Positions 1 to 8,102 of a stretch of DNA of 64,000 nt are shown here, piece by piece. The stretch's first letter is position 1, and every line of letters begins with the position of its first letter. The notes below the pieces were generated by a model that saw only the letters and a list, made by a program, of their open reading frames with translations, was not told the origin of the DNA and ran no database searches. The stretch spans positions 62,001 to 126,000 of the forward strand of contig NZ_KB907547.1 of the NCBI RefSeq assembly GCF_000382125.1. Reading direction: 5' to 3'. The translations under genes were made by a program, and so were the position numbers. The DNA is from Eudoraea adriatica DSM 19308 (GTDB taxonomy: Bacteria; Bacteroidota; Bacteroidia; Flavobacteriales; Flavobacteriaceae).

Positions 1-1
1 A

Positions 2-1075
2 CTGATTCCTGCGAGAGAGGTGGGAGGAGATTTTTATGATTTCTTTGAAGTAGATTCCGGGCGTTTAGGAATGGTGATGGGAGACGTTTCTGGAAAAGGG
101 GTTCCTGCAGCATTGATGATGGCCGTTACTAAAACCTTATTAAAATCGAGAGCCGTTAATGATAAGTCAACAGCAAGTATACTCACTCATGTGAACAATG
201 AAATTGCAAAGGAAAATGATGCCTATATGTTCATAACGGTTTTTATGGCAATACTTGATATCAATACAGGTGAACTCACCTACTCAAATGCCGGTCATAA
301 CCCGTCCTATATAATTAATAAAGAAAGTAGAAAGATCAAAAAGTTGAGTGATCTTCATGGTCCTGTTGTAGGGGCTATGGAAGGTATGGCCTATGGTGAA
401 ACAAAATTATCCTTGAAAAAAAACGATATTGTATTTTCCTATACCGATGGGGTCACAGAATCACATAATAGTGATGCGGAGTTATATTCCGATCCAAGGT
501 TGGAAGAATTACTTAAAAGCGGAGAATACGATTCCACTAAAACACTTACGGACCTTGTAATTAGCAGTGTAAAAGAATTTGAGGGCGATGCAGATCAATT
601 CGATGATATTACTGTTATGTCTATTGAGTATTGTCAAAGCCCCACTCTCACTTCAAGTATAGTATCATCTATAAATATTACAAACGACCTAAAGCAGATT
701 GCGCAAGCCATAGAGTGGTATGAAGCATTCGCATTGGAAAACAAAATACCTTTCGCTGTAATTCAAAAAATCAATATAGTTCTTGATGAATTATTGAACA
801 ATATTATTTCATACGGTTACAATGATGAAGAAGAACATGAAATTGAAATTGAAGTACAACTCATAAAAAATCGACTAATTCTTATTATAAGTGATGATGG
901 AATACCATTTAATCCATTTAAAAATGAAGCTGTAGATGTTAGTCGTTCCATAGAGGAGAGAGAGATAGGCGGTTTGGGGGTTCATCTGGTTAAAACACTA
1001 ATGGACGATTACGAATATAATAGACTAGTAGACAAGAACATTATAACTTTAATTAAACAAGATATTTCTGCATAA
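2..1075 (+). CDS. SpoIIE-family PP2C phosphatase fused to anti-sigma-type HATPase (5' truncated)
   Basis: Partial gene: the frame is open from base 2 and reads PAREVGGDFYDFF, the first metal-binding motif of SpoIIE/RsbU phosphatases, so the true start lies before the window. The phosphatase part runs to about residue 210 of the visible protein (MGDVSGKGVPAAL, YSNAGHNP, YTDGVTES and the final DDITVM motif). It is followed by an RsbW-like histidine-kinase-type ATPase domain (LDELLNNI N-box, SDDGIPFNP, GGLGVHLVK). Such fusions act in partner-switching: the phosphatase dephosphorylates a STAS anti-sigma antagonist and the ATPase can phosphorylate it or hold a target. The expected STAS partner lies directly downstream but is broken. 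N-terminal sensor domains, if any, are outside the window. Confidence 0.9.
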   Translation: MIPAREVGGDFYDFFEVDSGRLGMVMGDVSGKGVPAALMMAVTKTLLKSRAVNDKSTASILTHVNNEIAKENDAYMFITVFMAILDINTGELTYSNAGHNPSYIINKESRKIKKLSDLHGPVVGAMEGMAYGETKLSLKKNDIVFSYTDGVTESHNSDAELYSDPRLEELLKSGEYDSTKTLTDLVISSVKEFEGDADQFDDITVMSIEYCQSPTLTSSIVSSINITNDLKQIAQAIEWYEAFALENKIPFAVIQKINIVLDELLNNIISYGYNDEEEHEIEIEVQLIKNRLILIISDDGIPFNPFKNEAVDVSRSIEEREIGGLGVHLVKTLMDDYEYNRLVDKNIITLIKQDISA

Positions 1076-1085
1076 AGGCAAGGGA

Positions 1086-1255
1086 CTAGAAGTAAATATA
1101 AATCAAGTTCATGATGTGACAATCGTACATCTAGCGGAAAATCTCGATACGAACACAGTTCCAGATGCTTGAGTGCAAGAAATTTGGACATCTCTTGGTT
1201 TAGTGCCATTATTGATGTTAAGAAAACCTTAGAAGAAGCTTTAACTAATATTTGA
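1086..1255 (+). pseudogene. STAS-domain anti-sigma factor antagonist remnant
   Basis: In one frame from 1086 the translation is LEVNINQVHDVTIVHL followed by AENLDTNTVPDA, the typical first beta strands of a STAS anti-anti-sigma factor, ending at a TGA at 1170-1172. In the next frame, up to the TGA at 1253-1255, it reads NLDISWFSAIIDV then KKTLEEALTNI, typical of the last helix and strand of the same family. About half of the roughly 100-residue domain, including the Ser phosphorylation region, is missing and the frame is broken, and no ATG precedes it. It sits 10 bases after the SpoIIE/ATPase gene, where its natural partner would be encoded. Assignment rests on reading the sequence; no search was run. 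Confidence 0.65.
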
Positions 1256-1265
1256 AATTAAATTG

Positions 1266-2642
1266 ATGCCTATCAGCGAATTTGGAGAGTTGAGAAAACG
1301 TTGGGATATAATTATTGCCATCCTAATAGTTATAAGCTGTCTAATTATTCCATTCCAAATTGCGTTTATTCATACAGCCAATCTTGTGGGGTCAATAATT
1401 ATTTATTTAATAGATCTTCTCTTCATCTTCTCTATTTTCATAAACGCTAATACAACCTTTCGTGCCGGAGGTGAAGAGATAACGGACCAAAGGCGAATAA
1501 GGTCTCGATATTTTAAAAAGGAGTTTATTTTTGATTTCTTTGCGGCGTTTCCTCTGGAGGTTATAGTTTTATTTTTTCCAGAATCTGGATGGTACGGAAT
1601 TTCCTTCATTTTATGGTTTAGGTTATTTCGTCTTGTTAGAATTAGGCAATTATTTGTTATCATTAAAAGATGGCAAAGACATTATGCCTTTAACCCCGGT
1701 TATCTAAGAATTGTTAGGTTTCTTTCGGTAATAACCCTCTTATCTCATTTTATCGCATGTAGTTGGTATTTGACTGCATTCATCTCGAAATTTCCAAAAG
1801 AAAGTTGGGCGGCCATTTCTAATATTCAGGAAGCTGATATTTTCACGCAATACCTAAGGTCTATTTATTGGACGATAACAACCATGACAACGGTTGGCTA
1901 TGGGGATATTGTTCCACACCTCAATTATGAATATATGTTTACAATTGTGGTCATGCTTATTGGAGCTTCAACGTATGCCCTTATTATCGGTAACGTTGCT
2001 TCGCTTTTAAGTTCTTTAGATTCGCTTAAATCGAAATTTTGGAACGACTTAGATGCATTTAAAATGTATCTTAACGAAAGAGGAGTAGATAAAGTCACAA
2101 GTTCTAGGGTGAGGGACTATTTTGAGTACCGATGGGAACATCATAGGGGATATCACGAAGAAACACTTTTAAATAATCTTCCAGAACCATTGCGACTTGA
2201 GGTCATGAAGGAATTAGCAAAAAATTTACTGAACGAAGTGCCCCTTTTTAAACATTGTTCCAGTCAATTAAAGAATATCTTAATTCTCAATCTAAAAGCT
2301 GAAACCTTTAACCCAGGCAGCTTTATCTCTAGAGCAGGGGATATTGGAAAGGATATGATATTTATTACTAAAGGAGTGCTACAAATTTTCGATGAGAGTT
2401 CAGGGGAGGTATACTGCGAATATGGTCCAGGTGAATACTTTGGCAATCTTTCCATAATGCTAGAAGAAAAAAGAACAGCATCTATACGCTCAAAATCGTT
2501 CTGTGAAGTGTTTATACTGGATTCAGAAGCCTTTTTTAGGATTAAAAGAGACTTCCCAGAATTCATAGAAGTCATGAAGAAAACAGCCGCTGAAAAGTCG
2601 GATAAAACAAATCAACTATTAATGGATGGAATTATAATATAA
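1266..2642 (+). CDS. Voltage-gated-type K+ channel with C-terminal cyclic-nucleotide-binding-like domain
   Basis: Inner-membrane ion channel of the HCN/EAG/KAT type. Six hydrophobic segments fill about residues 12-250, with an Arg-rich S4-like stretch (WFRLFRLVRIRQ, then IIKRWQR) and the K+ selectivity filter TVGYGD at about residues 209-214. A C-linker is followed by a cNMP-binding-like domain (about 330-445) containing GDIGKDMIFITKGV, GEYFGNLSI and KRTASI. In the phosphate-binding cassette the usual FGE is FGN, so nucleotide binding is uncertain. The ATG at 1266 is preferred; a TTG one codon earlier is open. It ends 3 bases before the next gene, so the two are probably co-transcribed. The channel function is well supported; ligand gating is inference. 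Confidence 0.87.
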   Translation: MPISEFGELRKRWDIIIAILIVISCLIIPFQIAFIHTANLVGSIIIYLIDLLFIFSIFINANTTFRAGGEEITDQRRIRSRYFKKEFIFDFFAAFPLEVIVLFFPESGWYGISFILWFRLFRLVRIRQLFVIIKRWQRHYAFNPGYLRIVRFLSVITLLSHFIACSWYLTAFISKFPKESWAAISNIQEADIFTQYLRSIYWTITTMTTVGYGDIVPHLNYEYMFTIVVMLIGASTYALIIGNVASLLSSLDSLKSKFWNDLDAFKMYLNERGVDKVTSSRVRDYFEYRWEHHRGYHEETLLNNLPEPLRLEVMKELAKNLLNEVPLFKHCSSQLKNILILNLKAETFNPGSFISRAGDIGKDMIFITKGVLQIFDESSGEVYCEYGPGEYFGNLSIMLEEKRTASIRSKSFCEVFILDSEAFFRIKRDFPEFIEVMKKTAAEKSDKTNQLLMDGIII

Positions 2643-2645
2643 GCT

Positions 2646-4958
2646 ATGGTTAAATCAATTTTATTTACTCAATGCCTTCAAAACGACTACTGCAAACCAA
2701 TAGGTAAGTACGACCCAATTCCTAATTTGGTACATATTGGTTATGAAGAATCTGTTCGATTAATGGGGTTGAATCCCAAAGAAGGCCCGGTGTCAAATAT
2801 CATGAAATGGGCCTATGAGCAAAGTGATGAGGAGATGGAAATAATCCATTTACGGGATTGGCATGACCCGGAGGACGAGAACCAAAGAGAGCATTTGGAA
2901 TTATATGGGGATCATTGTATTCAGTACACCGAAGGCTCCAGGTTTGCTTTTCACCTGGATAAATACCCGCGAATAGCAACCATTATTGAATCCCTGCAAT
3001 TAAACGACTTCGTCGATACCGAACTCGAGGATATCTTAGCGCCTTATAAAAATGAGAAGATTCGGATAGGAATAATGGGTGTTATGACAGAGAGTAAAAT
3101 ATCTTTTCTGGCTTATGACCTAAAAACACGCTATCCACAATTTGACATTGCCGTATGTTCTGCTTTATGCGCGGGATCTTCTATTTCCAGTCATTACACC
3201 GCTTTGGACAATATGCAGAAGATTTTGGGAATTCGTGTTCTCAATTCACTTGGTGAATTTACCAGCTTTTTAACTGGCAACGATTCGAGTTTTGAAATTC
3301 AGGCACCTTCAAAAGATGATTTCCCTAGGCTTGCGTTTAATAAGGAAGCCAATGTTACAGAAGCAGATGATAAGATTATTAGATTTTTATTTAGAAATGC
3401 ACGCTCTGTTGAATTATCTGTTTTAGATGGTGGCTATTCTGGTAATTTAGTGCTAGGTGCTAAAAGTATAGATAATGAAGGAAGAGAGGAGGCACCTCAT
3501 GTTCTTAAAATAGGAAAACAAGAAGAAATTGGGAGGGAACGTATGTCCTTCGAACGAGTCGAGTCTGTTTTAGGTAATAGTGCGCCCAGAATTACTGACT
3601 TTATTGATTATAAGGGACGAGGAGGCATAAAATACCGATATGCCTCTATGGGCAAAGGAAATTCTACCACTTTTAATAAATTATTTACTTCAGGTGTCCC
3701 TCTTGATAAGGCAAGGAAGTATTTGGACATCGTATTTAAAGATCAGCTAGGTAAGTTTTACAATGCGCGTACGTATGAAAAGTCTAATTTGCTAGAATAT
3801 TATGGACATGATCCTAAACGTGCTGAACGCCTAAAACCTCGTATAGAAGAAGTTTATGGTAAATCTGCGGATGATAAAACCCTTGTTCTTCCTACAGGTC
3901 AAGAATTTCCAAACCCATATATCTTCAATAGGGATGTCCTTAAGGACCTGATTCCATTAAACAACAGGTCGAGCTATTTTTCCTATGTCCATGGAGATCT
4001 TAATGGAGCCAATATTATGATCGATCCACAAGAAAATATTTGGCTTATTGATTTCTTCCATACACATAACGGGCACGTGTTACGCGATTTAATAAAGCTG
4101 GAAAATGATTTGCTATACATCTATACCCCTATGTATAGAGAAGAAGATTTAAATGAGGCAATAAAACTATCAAAAATTCTATTAGATGTTCGTGACTTGG
4201 CACAGCCCTTAAAACCTGTTGAAGAAACTGATTTAACCCATCCAGGTTTTATACGTACTTATGAAACCCTGAGAATATTAAGATCTTATTATCCATCTCT
4301 AATTGGACATGACAGGGATTCACTTCAGTTGCTTATTGGACAGTTGAGATATTCGTTACATACCTTAATGTTCTTTGAATCTAATCACTTCCACAAATTA
4401 TGGGCGCTTTATAACTCTGGACACATTAGTGAAAGAATTGCTCAAAGAATTCAATCAGGTGGAAAGCTAAGAGTAGATTGGATTGATGACGAAAAAGTTG
4501 ATAAAGGAGCTATTGGTTTAACAATCTTACCCGGACGTCAGGACTATAGTCGCTCTGTTGATGAGGATTTGAAACAACTTAAAAAATATGAAGTCTCTAC
4601 TGTTATACCACTTATAACAGATGACGAAATGAGTCATTTTGGTGTAAGTGATTTATTAAAAAAGTATGACGATTATAATTTTCAGGTGAAAAGACTTCCA
4701 ATTATGGATCAACTTGTAAGTTCAGAAGAAGAAATGCGCCAGCTTATATCCTATATTGATGAAAAGTTAAAAAGTGAAGAAAAAATAGTTTTACATTGTG
4801 TTGGTGGCTTGGGGCGTTCGGGATTGGTGGCAGCCTCTTACTTAAAGTTTAAAGGAAAAAAAGCTAAAGAATCAATAGAATCGGTTAGAAAAGTAAGAGG
4901 CCCTAGGGCAGTGGAATCAAGGATACAGGAAGAATTTGTTTACAATTTTGAATTTTAA
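2646..4958 (+). CDS. Three-domain fusion: nicotinamidase-like pseudoenzyme, APH-like kinase (TCAD9-like), CDKN3/KAP-like phosphatase
   Basis: Residues about 1-215 resemble the isochorismatase/nicotinamidase fold (QNDYC start, RDWHDPED, DHCIQYTEGSRF). However, the position of the catalytic Asp before QND is Cys and that of the nucleophilic Cys (GVMTESKIS) is not Cys, so it is probably inactive. Residues about 225-600 form an aminoglycoside-phosphotransferase-like kinase with catalytic loop HGDLNGANI (His449, Asp451) and metal Asp469 (LIDFFHT); I believe this matches Pfam TCAD9, recalled from conflict-system literature. Residues about 610-770 are a dual-specificity phosphatase most like eukaryotic CDKN3/KAP, with an intact P-loop HCVGGLGRSG (Cys718, Arg724). 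Soluble; substrate unknown. The start is 3 bases after the channel gene. Confidence 0.8.
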   Translation: MVKSILFTQCLQNDYCKPIGKYDPIPNLVHIGYEESVRLMGLNPKEGPVSNIMKWAYEQSDEEMEIIHLRDWHDPEDENQREHLELYGDHCIQYTEGSRFAFHLDKYPRIATIIESLQLNDFVDTELEDILAPYKNEKIRIGIMGVMTESKISFLAYDLKTRYPQFDIAVCSALCAGSSISSHYTALDNMQKILGIRVLNSLGEFTSFLTGNDSSFEIQAPSKDDFPRLAFNKEANVTEADDKIIRFLFRNARSVELSVLDGGYSGNLVLGAKSIDNEGREEAPHVLKIGKQEEIGRERMSFERVESVLGNSAPRITDFIDYKGRGGIKYRYASMGKGNSTTFNKLFTSGVPLDKARKYLDIVFKDQLGKFYNARTYEKSNLLEYYGHDPKRAERLKPRIEEVYGKSADDKTLVLPTGQEFPNPYIFNRDVLKDLIPLNNRSSYFSYVHGDLNGANIMIDPQENIWLIDFFHTHNGHVLRDLIKLENDLLYIYTPMYREEDLNEAIKLSKILLDVRDLAQPLKPVEETDLTHPGFIRTYETLRILRSYYPSLIGHDRDSLQLLIGQLRYSLHTLMFFESNHFHKLWALYNSGHISERIAQRIQSGGKLRVDWIDDEKVDKGAIGLTILPGRQDYSRSVDEDLKQLKKYEVSTVIPLITDDEMSHFGVSDLLKKYDDYNFQVKRLPIMDQLVSSEEEMRQLISYIDEKLKSEEKIVLHCVGGLGRSGLVAASYLKFKGKKAKESIESVRKVRGPRAVESRIQEEFVYNFEF

Positions 4959-4968
4959 AAGTATACCC

Positions 4969-5373
4969 ATGACAAAGGATAAAAATAATTTAGAAGCATT
5001 AAATCAATTTTTAAACCAACATAATCTCACCGGCAATTCCAAATTGTTCAGATATACTGGTGTTCATTATATCAAACAGGAAGCTGGTGTTGATTATTTA
5101 ATTGCTAAAGATGAATGCAGTGATATGGCCATTGATCATTATGAAAATAGAGGATATGTTTTCGTGTCACAAGAATTTGGAAAAGGCCTGTCTTTTTTAA
5201 GTAATAAAGAAGCCGAATATGAGAAACATGAAAGAATATGTGTATCTATTCAATTGAAGGACGTATTTGATCAAGGTGGATTAGTATATGAGATTACCTC
5301 ATTGCCAGCTTATCTATCTGGCTACTTTGTATCTCTTCCAGAGGGGCGAATTAAGGTAAAACGAGAACAGTAA
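4969..5373 (+). CDS. Small protein consisting only of domain X, shared with the downstream glutaminase
   Basis: No function is recognised. The whole 134-residue protein aligns by eye with residues 1-127 of the glutaminase at 5627-7921. Shared blocks are KL(F/Y)RYT, DM-IDxY, GxG(L/I)SFLSNKExEYE, a Cys four residues later, KDVxDQxGL and ITSLPxYL. It has no signal peptide or membrane segment. The ATG at 4969 is preferred: it lies 10 bases after the previous stop and gives a start matching the paralogue, whereas the longer frame from 4936 overlaps the fusion gene. The LxRYT plus GxGxSF pattern faintly recalls Tse2-like ADP-ribosyltransferase toxins, but this is speculation. It is probably co-transcribed with the two upstream genes. 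Confidence 0.75.
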   Translation: MTKDKNNLEALNQFLNQHNLTGNSKLFRYTGVHYIKQEAGVDYLIAKDECSDMAIDHYENRGYVFVSQEFGKGLSFLSNKEAEYEKHERICVSIQLKDVFDQGGLVYEITSLPAYLSGYFVSLPEGRIKVKREQ

Positions 5374-5375
5374 AG

Positions 5376-5576
5376 GTTAATTCAATAAACTCACTAGTTC
5401 ATAAATTGAAAAAATTATTAGACTCAAAGGATAGTATCAAAGGATATAATATTGGAATAAACAATGGGGATATTGATAGACAATTCATATATCATTGCCA
5501 TGTCCATTTGATTCCAAGAAGAGAAGGAGATGTTATAAATAAAGTTGAAAAGCTGAATCAATATATTAAGAAGTGA
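5376..5576 (+). pseudogene. HIT-family nucleotide-hydrolase C-terminal remnant
   Basis: An open 66-codon frame ending at TGA 5574-5576 reads GYNIGINNGD, then FIYHCHVHLIPRREGDV. The HxHxH triad with following IPRR and GDV is the signature of Fhit/HINT-type HIT proteins. Only the C-terminal half of the roughly 120-residue domain is present and there is no credible start codon. Its frame is +1 relative to the preceding domain-X gene, which ends 2 bases before it, so the two may once have been a single domain X-HIT fusion separated by a frameshift or deletion. Identification of the motif is strong; the fusion history is inference. Confidence 0.7.
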
Positions 5577-5626
5577 TAAATTAAATTGGAGTTGAACAAT
5601 ATTAAATACTAAATAAAATTTTTAAA

Positions 5627-7921
5627 ATGGAGAAACAGAAAGAATTATTGGCTTTTATGAAGGAAAACAAGCTTAACCCAGAGACCAAATTGTACAGATA
5701 TACGTCTAAAGATTATTTGAAAAATATTGATGGTAAATTGTATTTGAAAGCGAAGACCAAACCAACTGATATGATTATTGATATTTATAATGGTTCTTCA
5801 GAAGTATTTATTGCTTCAGAAATGGGGCAAGGAATTTCTTTTTTGTCAAATAAAGAGGAAGAATATGAAAGCTTTGGTAGAGTTTGTATAGAAATAAAAA
5901 TAAAGGATGTTCTTGATCAAGAAGGATTGATTTATCCTATCACATCGTTGCCAGAGTATTTAAAAGCGTTTTATTGTACCATTCCTAAGGGTTTGGTAAA
6001 AGTCAAAATTTCAGAAAAAATAAAAGTTAATAAACCCGAACAACAGGTGGTAAAGCTAAATCCCCGAGTTACTCAACTTTTTAAATCTCTTGATGTTCAT
6101 AATCGAAAATATATTTATAAAAGTGATTTACTCGAAACACTTAATCGCTGTGGAATTTTATCAAATGACCTAAGAATTAAAAAAGTTGTAAATTCTCTTG
6201 ATGAATTTGAAGATTCAAAAAAAATAGACTTAGAGGACTTTAATAAACTAATATATAAAAATGTAGGTATTATAGAAAAAACTATTAAGGGGGATTTGAT
6301 AATTCCAGATTTTCATGAGTTTTGTAATGATATTACGAATATTTATAATGAAGTAAATACAATAAATGAAGGGGATGTTGCTGACTACATTCCTGAATTA
6401 GCAAAGGTTGATCCAAAAAAATTCGCAATCTCCATTTGTACAGTTGACGGTCAAATTTTCAACATAGGAGATAGTAATGATAAATACTGTATCCAGTCGA
6501 CCTGTAAGCCCATCAATTATTGTTTAGCATTGCAAGAAAATGGAGAAAACAAAGTGCATCAACATGTAGGCTTTGAGCCAAGTGGTGTTAGTTTTAATGA
6601 AATAATACTTGGTAAAGGAGGATTACCTCATAACCCGATGGTGAATGCGGGGGCAATAATGTCGTGCAGCCTTATTAAACCTTCAATGGATGATGAAGAT
6701 AGAATGGAGCACGTTTTAAATACGTGGCGAAGAATTACAGGAATTAAGCCTGCAGTTGATAATAAAGTTTACATGTCTGAACGTGATACGGCTGATAGAA
6801 ATTTTGCCTTGGCCTATTTTATGAAAGAAAAAAGGGCATTTCCAGAGAATACAAATTTATTAAAAACATTGGAGTTTTATTTTAAATGTTGCTCCATTGA
6901 AGTTACGGCTCAAGAGCATGCAATAGTTGCTGCAACTTTAGCAAATGGAGGAATCAGTCCTGTTACTGGAAAAAAAATATTTAAACCTGAAACAATTAAA
7001 AATTGTTTGTCGCTCATGTACTCTTGTGGAATGTATGATTATTCAGGTAAATTTGCATTCAAGGTTGGTATCCCTGCTAAAAGTGGTGTTTCAGGAGCTA
7101 TTTTTGTAGTAATTCCTAACGTTATGGGGATAACTATTTGGTCTCCTCCTTTAGATGAAATCGGTAATAGTGTTAAAGGATTAGCTGTCTGTACAAAATT
7201 GGTGAATTACTTTAATTTTCACACCTATGATCATCTGTTACTTTCCTCATCTAAAAAAGATCCGAGACTTCAAAAAAATCAGACAAAAATTGAAGGTATA
7301 AATAGTTTGTGTGCAGCAGCGAGCCAAGGTGATTTAGATGAATTTGAAAGATTAGCAAATAATGAGCTTGACTTAAATGAAAGTGAATACGATTATAGAA
7401 CCCCAATTCATTTAGCTGCTTCAGAAGGACATGTCCATGTAATTAAATATTTTATAGAAAAAGGACTGAATCTTAGTCCAAAAGATCGATGGGGTGGTAC
7501 ACCACTGGATGATGCCTATCGGGGAAATCATCAAGAAGTTATTCAACTACTTGAAAAGCATCATGCACAGAAATCAAATATAAAAGGTATACCAATTAAA
7601 GAATTTTTACCTGACACATTAAAAAATATCAATTTGAAAGATTCAATTAAATTGTGCTGGGCCGCAAGTGAGGGAGATCTTATAGAAATTAAAAGGCTTG
7701 TTGCAAATGGTTTAAATTTGAATGCAGCAGATTATGATGGTAGAACAGCTTTACATCTTTCAGCTTCTGAAGGCCATATAAATGTCGTTAATTATTTAAT
7801 TAAACATGGAGTTTATGTTAATCCTTTAGATAGATGGGGAAACACTCCTTTAACTGACGCATACCGACATGACTTTCAAAAAGTAATTAAACTTTTAGAA
7901 GAAAATGGTGGAGCTCGTTAA
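5627..7921 (+). CDS. Eukaryote-like glutaminase with N-terminal domain X, EF-hand-like region and duplicated ankyrin module
   Basis: Hydrolyses L-glutamine to glutamate and ammonia (serine-dependent glutaminase family). Layout: domain X (1-127), EF-hand-like helical region (about 145-212), glutaminase core (about 225-545), ankyrin repeats (about 555-764). Residues equivalent to those lining the human GLS active site are all visible: Tyr254, Ser291 and Lys294 (STCK), Asn340, Glu385, Asn392, Tyr418, Tyr470, Val488. Stretches such as SCGMYDYSG, PAKSGVSG and WSPPLDEIGNSVKG are nearly identical to animal kidney-type glutaminase. The ankyrin module is present twice (about 557-647 and 672-764). Typical bacterial GlsA is only about 310 residues and lacks the flanking domains. 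Cytoplasmic; no signal peptide. Function is confident, physiological role unknown. Confidence 0.92.
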   Translation: MEKQKELLAFMKENKLNPETKLYRYTSKDYLKNIDGKLYLKAKTKPTDMIIDIYNGSSEVFIASEMGQGISFLSNKEEEYESFGRVCIEIKIKDVLDQEGLIYPITSLPEYLKAFYCTIPKGLVKVKISEKIKVNKPEQQVVKLNPRVTQLFKSLDVHNRKYIYKSDLLETLNRCGILSNDLRIKKVVNSLDEFEDSKKIDLEDFNKLIYKNVGIIEKTIKGDLIIPDFHEFCNDITNIYNEVNTINEGDVADYIPELAKVDPKKFAISICTVDGQIFNIGDSNDKYCIQSTCKPINYCLALQENGENKVHQHVGFEPSGVSFNEIILGKGGLPHNPMVNAGAIMSCSLIKPSMDDEDRMEHVLNTWRRITGIKPAVDNKVYMSERDTADRNFALAYFMKEKRAFPENTNLLKTLEFYFKCCSIEVTAQEHAIVAATLANGGISPVTGKKIFKPETIKNCLSLMYSCGMYDYSGKFAFKVGIPAKSGVSGAIFVVIPNVMGITIWSPPLDEIGNSVKGLAVCTKLVNYFNFHTYDHLLLSSSKKDPRLQKNQTKIEGINSLCAAASQGDLDEFERLANNELDLNESEYDYRTPIHLAASEGHVHVIKYFIEKGLNLSPKDRWGGTPLDDAYRGNHQEVIQLLEKHHAQKSNIKGIPIKEFLPDTLKNINLKDSIKLCWAASEGDLIEIKRLVANGLNLNAADYDGRTALHLSASEGHINVVNYLIKHGVYVNPLDRWGNTPLTDAYRHDFQKVIKLLEENGGAR

Positions 7922-7986
7922 AAAAATGTGTCTTTTAAAGGTGTTAAAAATAAATTTAAAAGATTGATAGGAGGGTAAAGTATTAT

Positions 7987-8020
7987 AAACCTTTTATATA
8001 AAAGGGTTTAGTAATTTTTT
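7987..8020 (+). terminator. Probable factor-independent terminator after the glutaminase gene
   Basis: AAACC-TTTT pairs with AAAA-GGGTTT around an ATAT loop (stem 7987-8009, one bulged G), followed by a T-rich run at 8015-8020. It lies about 65 bases after the glutaminase stop. The stem is AT-rich, so the call is moderate. Confidence 0.4.
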
Positions 8021-8102
8021 AATATTTATTAATATGTGTTACCTGTAATGAGGTGTAAATTAGTATCATTCTAAAGTTAAGTCATTGCTGTAAGTAATTA
8101 AA

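Noticed and set aside
1009-1209. 66-codon minus-strand frame overlapping the STAS remnant
   Set aside because: It is antisense to the SpoIIE gene end and the STAS remnant; composition fits a shadow frame.
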